Shown: positions 1-12,100 of the stretch, in pieces
Numbering within the stretch: position 1 is the first letter of the stretch
Layout: each line of letters opens with the position of its first letter
Source: Plicaturopsis crispa FD-325 SS-3
Taxonomy: Eukaryota > Basidiomycota > Agaricomycetes > Amylocorticiales > Amylocorticiaceae
Assembly (NCBI GenBank): GCA_000827205.1
Contig: KN832561.1
Location: 97,170-161,169 of the forward strand
Reading direction: 5' to 3'
DNA length: 64,000 bases
Made by a program: the position numbers and the translations under genes
The notes under the pieces: generated by a model
Told to the model about the DNA's origin: nothing
Seen by the model: the letters and a program-made list of their open reading frames with translations, nothing else
The model's database searches: none

Positions 1-945
1 GCCGAGATGAAGACCGCCGTACGGAGCAGAGCCACAGGAGATCGAGAGACCAAAGCGAGGGACCAGGGCAGACTCGCGGGAAAAAGACGGTCGAAAGCAG
101 CCACGGCGACGGTCGAGCCGATCGGAAAAGAAAAAAAAGTCAGAGATGCGAGCGCCACAGTCACCCGCTTAGTCCAAGTCGCTGGTACCGGGTGGTGAAT
201 GCGGACGTGATGAGGCTCGGGTTGACGCCACAGAAAAAGGATCGTTGAATAGGCCACGAGTAGCGACGCCAGAGTACTCAAGTGATGAAGAAAACCAGTG
301 TGGCGTACCGGGTGCAGTTGAACGAGGGCTAGTCTTGATGTGCGAAACAGAGTAATCGAGAGGCAGGATCGAGTCCCAGGTAGTACGCCACAGGACGTGA
401 CAAGACTTGGAGTGAGGGGGGGGGGGACAATGGGGGATGATGGAAGTTGAGAGAGAGAGGTGGAGGCGAAGGTGGACGGCCTTTTATAGTGCCTTTGCTG
501 TGCGACCCTGAGTTCCAAAGCGGGTTGTCCACCTCGTGTTTCTCCAAAGAAGGGGCGATTGTTCAAAGGCCCTCCGATTCCAGTAAATTCGGCGTTTGTC
601 TGACTCGACCGATAAAATCACAATCTGTGGATCCAATTAATTAGCGATATACAAGAGCATGCAATCGAGTCAGACAGAAGCGACAGAAATTTAACCCAGA
701 ACAATAAAAGGGACCTATATGGACCCACATCTGCTGCGACGCCATCAGGCGCCTGCCTTGTATTCTTTCCACTCGACATGTCTACCGGACTAATTTGCTC
801 ACCTGCTGATGAACGTGCCGGCTGCCGATCGATAACAGCAGGGCGTAGGTGCCAATCCGCGGTGTTCAACAGCCGTTGAACAACGTGCTCGCACGACAGA
901 AGCATGGGATATCTCAAAAAGGCAATCGTTGAAGTCGTCCACCAT
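1..945 (-). repeat. Left copy of promoter-bearing dispersed repeat (cut by window edge)
   Basis: Read on the minus strand this segment matches 22256-23210 on the plus strand over nearly its whole length, with scattered substitutions and small indels. It starts with ATGGTGGACGACTTCAACG near 945 and runs off the window at position 1. It contains a TATA-like CTATAAAAGG (complement of about 480-492) followed by a pyrimidine-rich tract, so it may carry a pol II promoter. No open frame in it resembles a known family. It could be the terminal part of a mobile element or a repeated gene start; the family cannot be assigned. Confidence 0.75.
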
Positions 946-1185
946 GGAGGTCGTACATCTGAGCAGTGTTGTAGAGAGAGATTCCGCAGTAATTATGTAT
1001 GTCCCCTTGATAGTCAATGTGTGCAGCATGCCTTCGTAAACACTGGCAGCATGTATACATGGTCCTATCGAGATACTTAATCGAGGTAATAATTCGGAAG
1101 AGATACGGTGCTCGCCGCGAAAGACGCTGATCAAGCAGAATGAAAGTCCAATAGGTCCACGGCCCGTCGAACGCAGAATGCGAGT

Positions 1186-3940
1186 TCAATCTTCTGGAAT
1201 TGGTGCGAACGCTGACACATCACTGTTCATAGACCGGGCTTCCTTGCGTCCGAGGGGACGCACGACAACCACGTCCTGAAGCAGAGGACCACTGGCAAAG
1301 GCCGCGGAAATAGGCCCCGGCTGCATGTCCACCAAAACGAGGCGTGTGAGCGCAGGAAAGGCACGCCTGAAGTACGGGTGCATCGCAACAGTGCTGTCGT
1401 GAAAGCCCACAGCTTGTATAGCCGTCAGGGTCAACGAGCGGCAAGCGGGGAATACGGCGGTTGGCGGTCCCGGGTCAATTAGATTTAGGAAGTTGACCCA
1501 GAACAGGTCGCCCATGGCTGAGAGAGTTAATTCCTGCAGTCCACTAGGATCCAGGGAGGGTTGGAAGATGCGCTCCTCACCAGGAAGATACACTCCGTGG
1601 CATACGTCCGAATTCCCCATCTTCAGCGACGTCAGCGAGCTACCCGCCAGGAGTGTTTGGCTGACAGGCTCGGCGAACGAACAGCACGATATGTTCAGAG
1701 AGCGTAAGCACGGGAACAGCACGGCTCGAGGCTCGACGTTTTCCTCTGCGAGGAGGGCATCGAGGTCCCACGCAAGACCGGTGCACTGCCGGATATCAAG
1801 CGTCTCGAGGCGCGCGGGATTCAGGTTGTGCAGTAACGAGCGAGTGCAGCCCGTGTAGCCTTGTATGCGACAGGAGCGAAGCAATGGGCAACCCTTGAGG
1901 CCGAAGTGTCGTTCCATAGAACCTTGATGGGACCCCAACGCGTTTGCTATATCCGATACAATAATTTCAGCGCTTTCCAGGCATGGAGCGGCGTCCAGCG
2001 CAATGGACCGGGCCATTTGCACGAAGTCCGCGTATGAGGCGGTGATGCTGATATGTCGAGTGCGCACGATCAAGCCTCCGATAAGACGTAGGAATGTGTT
2101 GCTCATGTGGGGAGACGGGATTATGATGGTGGTGTGTTCACCCAGGTCGATGGTCAGCGATAGTTTGAAACCGCGAGAGCGTTCCAACAAAGCGGGCAGC
2201 GCCTTTACACACCGCTTGCGCATGTGCCAAAAGCGGAAGGAGAGGTGCGACCAAAGCAAAGGGATGCCGAGGGTGATGTTTCGCCATCGCTTGCAGACGT
2301 GAGAGAGCACAATTGACGAGGTGACGAAGAACGGGTCTGGTTGGATAACACAGAATTCGAAAATCTCCGCCAGGAGTTCGTTGGCAAGTGAGTGGATACT
2401 GGTAGTACACGTGTCGTTGACTGTTCGCGTTTGTCCGTGAGCCACTATTTTGTAGTCGATATCGCCACTAGGACGACATCGCTTCAGTGCCCCGCCACGC
2501 GCCTGGGCTGAATAAGCAGTGGCAATGGCTTGATCCATTTGCTGCCACTTTTCCAGTCGAGCGATACTCTTCATATCGAGGTCGATGATCGTGACGCGTC
2601 CCGCGGTCGTATCTGCAGCGTCACGAGAGGGGCAGAGTATAATCGAGCAGTCCTTAAACGTCGCAGATAGCAGGTACGCCATGTTATGGTACGCCAACGC
2701 GTTCCTCCGGTACTCCCATCGCTGCATGCGGTCTCGTCGACGCGGACTGAAGTCCAGGCGGAGTTCTACCGCTCGTGCATAGCGCGCAGCCGCATCATTC
2801 GCAGACTTTTCAAGGAAAACAGACTCGTCTTGAGGGGGAGCTCTCCCTTGGCTATGCGATTGCCAAGCGTCCGAAGAGAGGTACACGTCAAGAAAATGTG
2901 TCCACTGTGCCATGGATGGCTCGTCCTGGCTGGAGAAGGTGTTTGGCTTGTTACCGGAAGGGGAATGCTGCCGAACAGCATGCCATAGCTGGTAGAGCCC
3001 CTCGATATCGTGCGCATCCAGAGAGCGCTGGAGGTTGGCAATTGTACGCAAGACAGGGGTGGACATGAGGAGAGGCACAAGTGATTCTACGAATGCATCG
3101 CGAAGGCCGGCCGTGTTGGTAGCGTCACCAGACACGCCAAGTGCGCCACATAATCCTTCAACCTGTACAGCGAATGAGCAGACATCCGGAGGGAGAAGTA
3201 TATATGCTTACGTTTTCCGGAGAGACAACTTTCCCGTGCATAAAAATACGCAGGTTGTTCGCCGAGCCCTCTGTTCGAATCCAGCTATCCCATAGCGCCC
3301 CAACGGCCGCACGCATGCGTTCTGTCGATGTAGAGAACAGATCCAGTGGGCAGTACGTCGTCGGAACACCCTTCGAATGAGCGTGCATGCAAAAGCGACA
3401 TGTTCGCGTTTTGGCGAGAAAAGTTGTAGGCGATAGGTGCTTCGGGTTTGGTAGAAAGGCCCACTTCGGCTGCAGACACGTCAGAGTTTACAAGGAATGA
3501 GAATATGTACTTGGGGGCACCTTAATCTCGATTGCTAAGCTTTCGCCGCCCACTAAATCCGTCGCGAGCACGGCGCTCTTCCTCGTCACATCGATGGATT
3601 GTGCTTGCCGCCTCTCGCCAGGCCTCTCCGCCGAACTATCGTGTACGAACGCGAAACGCTCTAACCATTTCCGATCCAAGGGCACGCTGTCGAGCCGGGG
3701 TAACCACTGAGGATCTACCACGCGTTGTATCACGGAGTGCTGGAATTCAACCGACACGTCCTCGTCCTTGTCCTCATTTGCGCCCGCGGAAGCTTCGTGA
3801 GCAAGCGTTTTGCGCAGCCTGAGCACAGTTCCCGTGAATTGAGGATGCGCCGCGCCCGCGTAAGAGAATACGATGGTGGCGCCACCTTCTGCGACATATT
3901 GCCAGTCAGATGGAGACGTTTTCGTGAGGAGGGCGTCCAT
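1186..3940 (-). CDS. Inositol-pentakisphosphate 2-kinase fused in frame to an F-box/LRR protein
   Basis: Predicted 884 aa in three exons: 3940-3521, 3469-3212 and 3162-1186, with introns of 51 and 49 nt, both phase 0 with GT...AG ends. Residues 1 to about 436 are an IPK1 kinase, which phosphorylates inositol pentakisphosphate to IP6. Family marks are the nucleotide loop EGGATIVFSYAG, EIKPKWAFLP (about 138-147, recreated by splicing intron 1), the zinc-site segment RFCMHAHSKG then YCPLDL (about 165-182), the PLLMSTPVL...LQRSLD stretch and the metal-binding IDLDMK (about 419-424). All appear intact, so the kinase is probably active. With no stop, a linker of about 45 residues leads to an F-box (about 481-530, TSIHSLANELLAEIFEF) and an LRR-like tail to 884, homologous over its length to the neighbour at 4408-5664. 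The frame upstream of 3940 has no ATG. An in-frame ATG at 2538 (Met435) could start a separate F-box protein. Both domain identities are clear; whether one protein is made is inferred. Confidence 0.85.
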
Positions 3941-4407
3941 GGCGAGGGTATTTGGGGGTATTTGAAGAAATGCGCGCACCGGTCAGGACGAATTCAAGCC
4001 AGCCTAGCACAGGCTTGGCCCGGGCTTGGCATCTCTAGACTCTGGTATCATGGTGCTTATGTACAGCGTACTGCCTATACACACTCGCTGTGGAAGGAAC
4101 GGGGAAGACTGTAGACTTCTGTTGAACGGAGAAAGCTAGAAGGAGCGAGGCTACAAAAAGCTAGTGACCACGTTTATTCGGGGAGATCAAGTTGGATTGA
4201 ACGGCCCTGGGCGCTACGGTTTCCACTAACAAAATTTGCTGAGTACATTAGGAAAATATACAAGCTTGAGGGGGTGTCGACTGCAAAATCTCCCCCTCCT
4301 CACTAAACCGATTGTTATAAACCTATCAAGAAAGCGAACACCCAAATGTGTGCAGTAACATGAAATCCTGTACCCAACCCGACGCCCAACATTCTTCGCC
4401 CCAACCG
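3941..4407. other. Intergenic: IPK1-F-box promoter side and 3' flank of F-box gene
   Basis: No open frame of note. Holds the upstream region of the IPK1-F-box gene and the 3' flank of the F-box gene transcribed toward it. No clear TATA box or repeat was seen. Confidence 0.5.
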
Positions 4408-5664
4408 CTACGCACTAGCCCGTACCCAACGCTTTGCCCTGCGACCGACTGGTCCGGAAGTAGGACGTCCATCGCTGGGCACAAATGATACGCCGACCCT
4501 GGCAAACTCGGCCAGGATGGGCGCGGGGTCTATATCGCGCAGCGTAAGATGCGTCACAGAGGGAAATGCAAGCGCGAAACTCTGAGGACTAGCGGCGAGG
4601 GGGAGGGAACGGAAACTGGAGAATGCAAGGGACGTGCACCGAGGGAAGCGCGGCGGTTCGCTCTGGAGGGCGAGGGCAAAGCCCCGCACGCCCTCGTTGA
4701 GTAGACCTGCGATATCGAGTGTTTCCACGGCGCGTGTGTCCACAGAGTCGAAAAAGCGTACAGCCGCATCGACAGTGATTGCGTTGTTGGTTCTGGTCAT
4801 GACTATGCGATGGAGTTTGAGCGACACGAGGGATCCTTCGCTAAGGATAGTCTCGGTTTCCGCGGTCTGCACCCTGAACTTGACACCCTCGGCGTTGAAT
4901 TCGCGTATGCTTGGCAGCGTGACCGTCGGCACGATGTCATTGCCATTTCGGATCCAATTGATCATGGAATGTTTAACCGTCAAATGAGCAAGCGAGGCCG
5001 GGTTGAAACCATCGAAGGTCGGGAGTATATAGCCTTCCAGATGGCACGATGTCATCATGGGCCAGTGGTCCACCTGAAATTCACGTTCTGCAGACGGCAG
5101 CAAGTTGGGCGTCCATCCCAAGACACCAAATTTTACACTCTGCAGCAAAGGAAAGTCACTGGCTTTCATAACCTGGCCTACGATTTCGAAAAATTCTGGC
5201 CAGGCGACGATGCTGAGGTGGCTTAGGCGCCAGAAGGACCCTGGTCCTATAATCGAGATGAACGCCGATACAAGCGCCGTAGATGGCTCGTCGACCACAC
5301 GGAGATTAATGGTAAGCTCGAGACTGCGCGCGCGCGAGCACGCCAGGAACTCCGGCAGCATGGCCAGGCATGGATTGCTGATGTGGGACAAGCGGAACGT
5401 GAGCTTTGTCCACAATTCGGGGAGATCTCTGACCATGCTTCGCCACTTTGCGCAAACGTGTGTCAAGGCGATGGATGATGTGGGGAAACCGTCGTGGTGA
5501 GGCTCCGCCGACAGGTAGAGCTGGAATATCTCGATCAGGATCTCTTTGGCAAGGCTGTCGATGGACGTGGGATGGATAAGGTTCTCAGAGGTGGGCGCGT
5601 CTCGTGGATCATCGACGGAGTCGGTGGACGCGAGGTCGACGGTGTCAGGAAGATGCTCTGACAT
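4408..5664 (-). CDS. F-box and leucine-rich-repeat-like protein
   Basis: A 418-aa single-exon frame with a true ATG at 5664. Residues about 31-80 form an F-box: SIDSLAKEILIEIFQLY, then SSIALTHVCAKWRSM and LPELWTKLTF. The remainder has irregular leucine-rich repeats, as in the F-box families expanded in Agaricomycetes. Proteins of this kind usually join Skp1-cullin-1 ubiquitin ligases through the F-box and bind substrates through the repeats; that role is inferred from family. It is a full-length paralogue of the C-terminal half of the IPK1-F-box gene 0.5 kb downstream in the same orientation, which suggests local tandem duplication. A broken copy of its 5' half and about 270 bp of upstream DNA lies in opposite orientation at 21396-22214. 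Substrate unknown. Confidence 0.85.
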   Translation of the reverse strand: MSEHLPDTVDLASTDSVDDPRDAPTSENLIHPTSIDSLAKEILIEIFQLYLSAEPHHDGFPTSSIALTHVCAKWRSMVRDLPELWTKLTFRLSHISNPCLAMLPEFLACSRARSLELTINLRVVDEPSTALVSAFISIIGPGSFWRLSHLSIVAWPEFFEIVGQVMKASDFPLLQSVKFGVLGWTPNLLPSAEREFQVDHWPMMTSCHLEGYILPTFDGFNPASLAHLTVKHSMINWIRNGNDIVPTVTLPSIREFNAEGVKFRVQTAETETILSEGSLVSLKLHRIVMTRTNNAITVDAAVRFFDSVDTRAVETLDIAGLLNEGVRGFALALQSEPPRFPRCTSLAFSSFRSLPLAASPQSFALAFPSVTHLTLRDIDPAPILAEFARVGVSFVPSDGRPTSGPVGRRAKRWVRASA

Positions 5665-6121
5665 CCTGTTTACTGCTGAAGGGAATGCGGCGGCGATGAG
5701 TCACTAGCACGAATGTCAATAAAGCAGTATCGATAAGTTCTCTGAGTAGACTCACCTAGGAGGGGGATGCAGCGCAGGCTGCGGGCGAACATGGGGGGAC
5801 AACTGTACATATAGGCCACGAAGATCAGATCCCATTGCGCCGCGTGTCACTGACTTGAATGTTTAGCGCCATATACGGAAAATTGGATATGACTTCACTG
5901 AACATGCTGCCTTTGCCGTCATCTTTGCGTATCTTGAGCGGACACGCCGTGGAGCAAGCGAGGCCTGAAAGGAAGAAGTCCGTTTGAAAAAAAGTACATT
6001 GCAGAATGCTACAATCATATGACATGGTAGGCATTGCACGGCTGGAGAAATAACAAGCAGCTCTGACGAAGTCAGCACCCTTAGCGCTAATCCGAGTTCC
6101 TGTAAGAAAGTACCTTGGGCT
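5665..6121. other. Intergenic: F-box gene upstream region, partly duplicated at 21.4 kb
   Basis: About 5665-5950 (complement) matches 21396-21677, so the promoter region of the F-box gene was copied together with its coding start. No gene was seen in the rest. Confidence 0.6.
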
Positions 6122-7221
6122 TCAGAGAATCCGGATGGCCAGTTTCTTGAGCTTGGGTAGGTTCGTCCTTCGCTGTCCCTTAAGTGGTGGGAAGAAACGC
6201 CGAACGGGAATGGGGGGAGGCGTTTGCTCCGGCAGCACGTAGTTGCGGAGAAATTGAGATGCATCGTTCATACTGTGCTGCATGTGATGGATGGGGTATC
6301 GGATATCATGCGCCTGTTCGGGGACCTCGAGAAAGTGGATGCGCGGTAGGTGTCGGGCGGACGTGGTTGGTACGTTACGGCTCTGGTCTGCATCAGAGGG
6401 TTGTGGGGGTTTGATTGGACGCTCGAATGTGGCTTGGTAAACGTTGTCGTGGTGCTCCACGGTCATTCGGTTGCGTGTGCTCATCTCGTCATCAGCATTC
6501 CATTCAACGCGGTTAGGCCCACCCAAAGACCACATTTTCTGCTGGTAGCTTGCCTCCACAGGACGCAGTCGATGATGGTGTGTATCGAATGCCTGATAGA
6601 TCGAGGTTCTTGACGGTGAGCCATGCCAGGCAGATGGTAGAAATGAAAAAAGCGTACCTTCATCTTACGGATGACTAAGTCCTTGATCCGCTTTAACTCG
6701 AACACCGACACCCTATGCCGCCGGCCAGTGGTGGTGAACATGACCTCGTCAGGTTCAAGCACAATGGGGATGCTAAACAAAAAGGCATCTCCCTCCCATT
6801 TGGGCGTTACTTCTATGGGTTCAACGCCTGGAGGATAGGGCGGGGTATCGCCCACTGCAATACCGAAGAATCTGGCCGCCGATCCGGGAAGATCGCGTCC
6901 ATACCGTACGTGCCCAAACGTCGATAGGAAGCACGCGACATATTTTCCGCCGTCGATTCGGTCTAGGACAAGACATGGCCGCCCTTGAGATCCCCGCCTT
7001 TTCACGTCCCTCTCGAGACGAACCTCCATCGGGGATAGCTCGAACCCGCGCCTGCGAAGATGTTTGAAGTATGCATCGTTAACGCTACCTGTCTTGCAAA
7101 AGCCTATTTCGCCCGGCTCGACGAGGTGGTAGCCAGATTCCGGGGGGTGGGCATTGACTCTTTTCTTGAATTCGTAGAGGGAGGCCAAATGTATTCGTTC
7201 CCAGAACGGATAGCTGGACAT
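6122..7221 (-). CDS. Hypothetical protein, two exons
   Basis: Predicted 326 aa from ATG 7221 (MSSYPFWERIHLASLYEFKK). Exon 1 runs to 6658 and exon 2 from 6538 to the stop at 6122. The 119-nt intron has GTACGC...CAG ends and is phase 0; it is longer than is usual here. The open frame extends upstream of 7221 without an ATG, so a further 5' exon is possible. The protein is charged, with a compact first part (about 1-190) and a proline-rich, probably disordered second part that includes PEQTPPPIPVRRFFPP. No signal peptide, membrane segment or known catalytic motif was recognised. It is divergent from TIM54, with about 375 bp between the two starts. Family not recognised. Confidence 0.6.
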
Positions 7222-7595
7222 ATACACTGCGGAGGCACCTGCGATGATCTCAATTTCAGAGCTAGAGTCACAACCTCGGAAGACGCACAGTGCGTGTGAT
7301 TCCCTATCGAACAATCGAATCGGCTTGTAGCAAATACAAGAGAGAGTCGCGCAGATGGAAAAGGTAGATGCAGGCTACAGGTGCCAGCGAGATGTGGAGC
7401 CCAAGAACAAGCCAGAAATCAAGACTTCGCCGCGCACGGAGAGAAAGCGGAGAAAAGAAGTTGAAAATGTGCCACGTTGTTCTGCTTTGGCGCGCAAGCC
7501 GGTGCCAAACAACGCTTTACGGTCGGAAGCCGGCCAAATAAATTTCTCGTTTGACAGCATTTCGACCGCGTTTGTTCTCCGTCTTGTCCGTACGG

Positions 7596-9007
7596 ATGTC
7601 TGCTTTGCCAGAACACAAGTCTGGCATACGGACAGTGCTTCAGTATACTGGAATACCCCCATCATGGCTAGATAAACGTCCCAAGCTGCCCTCGCGGAAC
7701 TGGCTCATTTTTCTGTCTGTCACGTCGTCGGTCGTCGGTTACTACGCCTACGATCGCCGCCAGTGCAAGAAGATACGCGACGATTATATCACCCGCGTGA
7801 AGCACTATGCAGATGAGCCGCTACCGAGCATGGCCCTGCCGCGCAAGGTGCGCGTGTATGGGTGCAAATGGCCAGGGGACGAAGACTACGACCAGAGTAT
7901 GAAGTATTTCAGGAAATATGTCAAGGTGCGCCGTGATCTCGTCTTACGCTCTACGCACGCGTACTTACTCCATAATAGCCCATTTTTGTGTCTGCGGCTA
8001 TTGACTATGAGATGGTCAATGGTCGACGTCACGGGGATCTTGCGAATCGAATAGCCGATGAAATAAAAGCTCAGCGCCGGATAGCTGCGGGCATCGACGT
8101 TCCTCCAGAAAGTCTAATGCCTACACTTCCGAGCAACAGCTCTCCGGAGGTGAAGCGACAGCGCGAGCTCGACGGTGGTATCGTTATCGTGGGACGGCCG
8201 GCGTTCAAGGAGTACCTGGCGGGCCTACGGCGGGGGTGGTCAGAGCCTTTGGATAAGGTCGACAGGGAGGAGACACTTGCGGTCTCCCTTAGCGACGACG
8301 GGCGTTTTGACGAAGTTGACGATCCAAACACAAGCGAGCTTGGCGGTGAGCCCATACCGACTCCCTCGAGGCTAGCAGCGTATTCTCCGCTTCGACGGCC
8401 AGAACCCCCACGCGCTGCACCTCCCTCCGCCATTCCGGCCTCGTTGAATGAGCCACCATCATCTATCCCGCAACAACCCCCGCTCCTCCTTGTCTCCTTC
8501 ACAGACCTCATCGGCTTCACGCAGATCCCGCTCATGCTATGGGACTTCTTTAACCAACGGCACAAAGTGCGTTCCGGTGCAGAGGCTGCGTACCGCCTCG
8601 TAGAGAAGTCCACGCGGCCCATTGACGCATCCACCGACCTCGACTTCAGCGTGGAGTCCGAGGCGTACTACAAGAGCTCCCTCGCATCGACGGCTGAGGA
8701 CATCGAATCTGCGCGCACAAAATACTACGACGCGCTCCCGGCAAAACTCGAGACCGCGCGCGCGCTTGCTAGGCGGACACGTGAACCTACGAAAGACGAG
8801 GAGTCGCACCCTCCTCCTACGGAAGTAGAACTGCGTGCAGAGCGCCTGAAGAAGGAGCTGCGGTGGCGGGGAGATCTCGAGGGCTGGAGTATCGTGAAGC
8901 CGGACGCGCCGGTCTCGTGGGATGAACGGTTCAGAGATTCCTTACGCGTATTTGTCGATCCGCCCTCGCAGTCGAGCGATGGCTGGAAAAAGGACGCAGA
9001 GCCTTAG
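7596..9007 (+). CDS. TIM54: Mitochondrial inner-membrane translocase subunit Tim54
   Basis: Predicted 452 aa from exons 7596-7925 and 7979-9007, separated by a 53-nt phase-0 intron (gtgcgc...aatag) that restores YFRKYVK-PIFVSAAIDYE. Tim54 is a subunit of the TIM22 complex, which inserts carrier proteins into the mitochondrial inner membrane. Family marks are the N-terminal GIPPSWLDKRPKLPSRNW, a single membrane segment right after it (about 32-50, WLIFLSVTSSVVGYYAY), the NGRRHGDLANRIADEIK block and GGIVIVGRPAFKEYLAGLRRG. A second, weaker hydrophobic stretch lies near residues 265-290, and residues about 200-265 are Pro/Ser-rich. Length is close to yeast Tim54 (about 478 aa). In-frame sequence upstream of 7596 has another ATG at 7551, but the conserved part starts well inside either choice. 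Confidence 0.93.
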
Positions 9008-9151
9008 CTCGGAGTTGGACGAGAGAAGGATGGTGATTGTTCCACGTCTGCATAGCATTATCTATCGATACACACATCTCCTGATATAATACATCCCAGT
9101 TGCACGGAGAGAGAGCAGCGTCCACAGCGCGAAAGGAAAAGAAAAAACATT

Positions 9152-12100
9152 TCAGGGCAACTTGTCCACGATAATCACAGCATCGCTTCGTAGAAATGCC
9201 TCGAGCTCGGCGAAGTCGTCCTCATAGTAGTCCGCCGCGTTGTCCTGGGTGCTCGAAGGCGGTTCTGGGATGGCCGGAGCAGGCTGAGCTACAGCTGAGG
9301 GAACGTTGTACCTTGCTGAGGTCTGAATCGATGTGGCGTTCTTGGGCACCGGTGTCGTTGTCGGGAATGTTGATTCAGGAGAGGCAACGGTGTCGAACAT
9401 GTCAGCGTCCAGTTCGAACTCGATGTATTCGGGAGCAGGAAGATGTGACGAGGATAGGTCTTGTGGTGGGTTGCGGTCGGAGGGCGACCAGCGCGTTTCA
9501 GTGTCTTGATCGGGAGACGAAGGAAGGAACAACGCCTCTTTCTTCGGAGGTATGCTTTCCTTCTTGCCGATAATAGTTAGGCAGGAAACAAGTAGAAAAG
9601 GAGAGACGAACAGTATAGCTAGCGCTACGAGCGCGCGATGATTGAATACTGGGCTGGTCCCGGGGACGCTTCGTGGGTGCAGTCTTGATCTCAGAATCGT
9701 CGCTCGTAAGTTTCCTCTTCTTCGTAGTCGTCGACGGATCACGAGTCGATGTCTCGACAACCTGCACGTCGTCGTCGTCGTCGGCATCGATGTCGGCTGG
9801 GGCGTCCCGGATAAGCGCATCCATCTCAGAGTTGGAATATTCGCCTTCCGAGGATCGGTTCCGTGCAGCAGCAGAGTAAGTCGAAATCTCGTATGGCTCC
9901 GGAAGGTCATCGTCAGAATCATGCAGGTCGTCCAGAATTTTGGTCGAAGGCTGAAAGTCACCGGTAGGGCCTGACAACTCCATGTCGAAATTAGGAACGA
10001 ACTTGCCAGGCTTCTGTGCACTGAGGCTGCTGTCCAGTTTGAGCCGACGGCCATTGGTCAATCCGATGCTGGCCTCCACGTTGGTTGCCTTGTGGAGAGT
10101 CTCTAGCTGTTCCAACCTTGGGTCCTGGCGGTTTTCTTTCTTCACCTTGGTCGCAGATCGCTTCTTCTCGTTCTTGGATCCCTTTTCGTTGCGCGCTGGG
10201 GTATTTGTTTCGTGGGTCTTCTGTTCCTTCTGTGACACTGACTTCTTGGGCGCGTGGGGAGGCTCCAAGAGTCCGTCACGACAACTGTTCCATACGGATT
10301 ACGGTCGTCTCTTCAAAAGAATGGAGGTGAGACTTGCCACATGTGCCGGCACACCGTCTTGTCTTTACATGCATGGTTGCATCTGATTGCTGATCAGTAT
10401 GCCGCACCAACTCCAGGAACGCGATAAATATCTTACGGGTAATTTCCATTGGGAAGCTTGACTGGCGGTGCAACCTTGGCATCAACAGTCTTCAGAACAC
10501 TCCCGGCAGAGGTTTTGGTCGATAGTGCCCGAGACGCAGTGCTTTTGGTAGCATCTTGATAGATGAAGATTCAGCGCTCGTCGTTTAGCTTCAAATAAAC
10601 AGTGAGCTATACTTTGATTACCCTTCGTCAAGTCCTTGATTGGTATAGGCTCGTCGTCGTTTTCTTCGTCGTCGTCGACAGCCATGTTCCAAAAGTCCGG
10701 ATCATCTTCGAGCCCTTCGAGATCCATATCCTGTAGTATGTGGGTGAGCATCGGCGGAATAGTACGACGCATAAACAAAGCTGCGGTTACCACAGAGTTT
10801 TTCGGGCGCGTGTCCATCGTCGGATACTCCTTCGCATCGACCTTGGGCTTAAACGTCTCTGTGACTAGAACGCCAGCGATAGATTCCTACGTGCATGTCA
10901 GTACCAGACGAACCCACTTTGAGACAACATTAGGGATTACGGATGAAATGAGAACGACAACGGATTGGCTCGGCTTAACCAGCGACGCGACGACTTCAAA
11001 CGTCTTTGGCTCCTTCAGCGATTTCGTCCTACACAAATCCATCAGCCAGCGCCTAGTACAGTAAACAGTACATATGGGCAATCCATACGCACGGGATCCG
11101 TCGGAAATCGATGTAATCCAAGTCAGAAGTGAGCGTGAGCACGGACGTCATGTCCGTGCCCTTCTTCACCTTCTTCGCCTTCCACCCGGGCGGGTTGTCG
11201 ACTTTGAGCGTGCATTCGATAGATAGCTCTACTTCGACTGGGCCTTGCCCGCCGGAGGACGAGACATCGAGTTTATCGATCTTGAGGGAGTACTGCGGGA
11301 AATTCGTGGTGGATGCTAGAATTTCTAGGCCGAAAGGTGATTTGCGGTTAAGGAGCTGCACAAGTCGTTGAGATGAGACTCCGTCGCTAGCACGAATGTG
11401 ACACGTTTCCTCTTGCTCACCGTCTCTATCCGGTGTGCGTTTTGCTTGCGCAAGGTAGGAAAAGACACTATGCCCGCCTCCGCCAGAACCTGGTACGCAG
11501 ATTAGACATGACCATTGCAGGACGACCGAGGTGGAATACCCTACTTTGAGTCTGTGTTCAAGCCAAAGTCAGAAACGTATAACCCTTACAGATTATCGGA
11601 CGTACGATTTCTCGCCAATTTGCTCGATCTGGCGCATAACGACGGGTCGGTCCTCCCATGCCCTCGCAGTCAAGCAACGCACGCTGCAGCACAAAAACAC
11701 GGTCAATATAATACTGGTCAGAGGAGCAAAACGGCACTCACAGTTCCAAGCCATGTTTCGTCTGGGCTCCAGACTTCTTCACTATACCGACCTCGACGAC
11801 AGCTGATCCGAAAGGTTTTCAGTCGACGACCAGAGACTTGATATAGGGCGAAGATATGGACTATACCTCTTGCAATACGCGGGACATGCCTAAAAACATT
11901 GAACACTTCGAGATGCGGCTGGCTGTCCGAACTTCTGTACTCCGGGACATTCAGCGATATTCCGCCCAATATAGCCTACGACGACGATTAGTTATTCACT
12001 TTGGTTGCGCAGCGGGTCGCTGTAAAACGAACCTGGATGAGGAGAAAGACCTTGTCGCACGGCCGCTCGACCTTTTTTATCTGGAAGCGGATATCGTTAT

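Noticed and set aside
3941-3979. Longer N-terminus for the IPK1-F-box gene
   Set aside because: The frame's first codon at 3979 is GTG; the first ATG is at 3940, right before the conserved kinase start.
7222-7314. Longer N-terminus for the hypothetical gene at 6122-7221
   Set aside because: The extension starts with TTG and has no ATG; only an upstream exon could use it.
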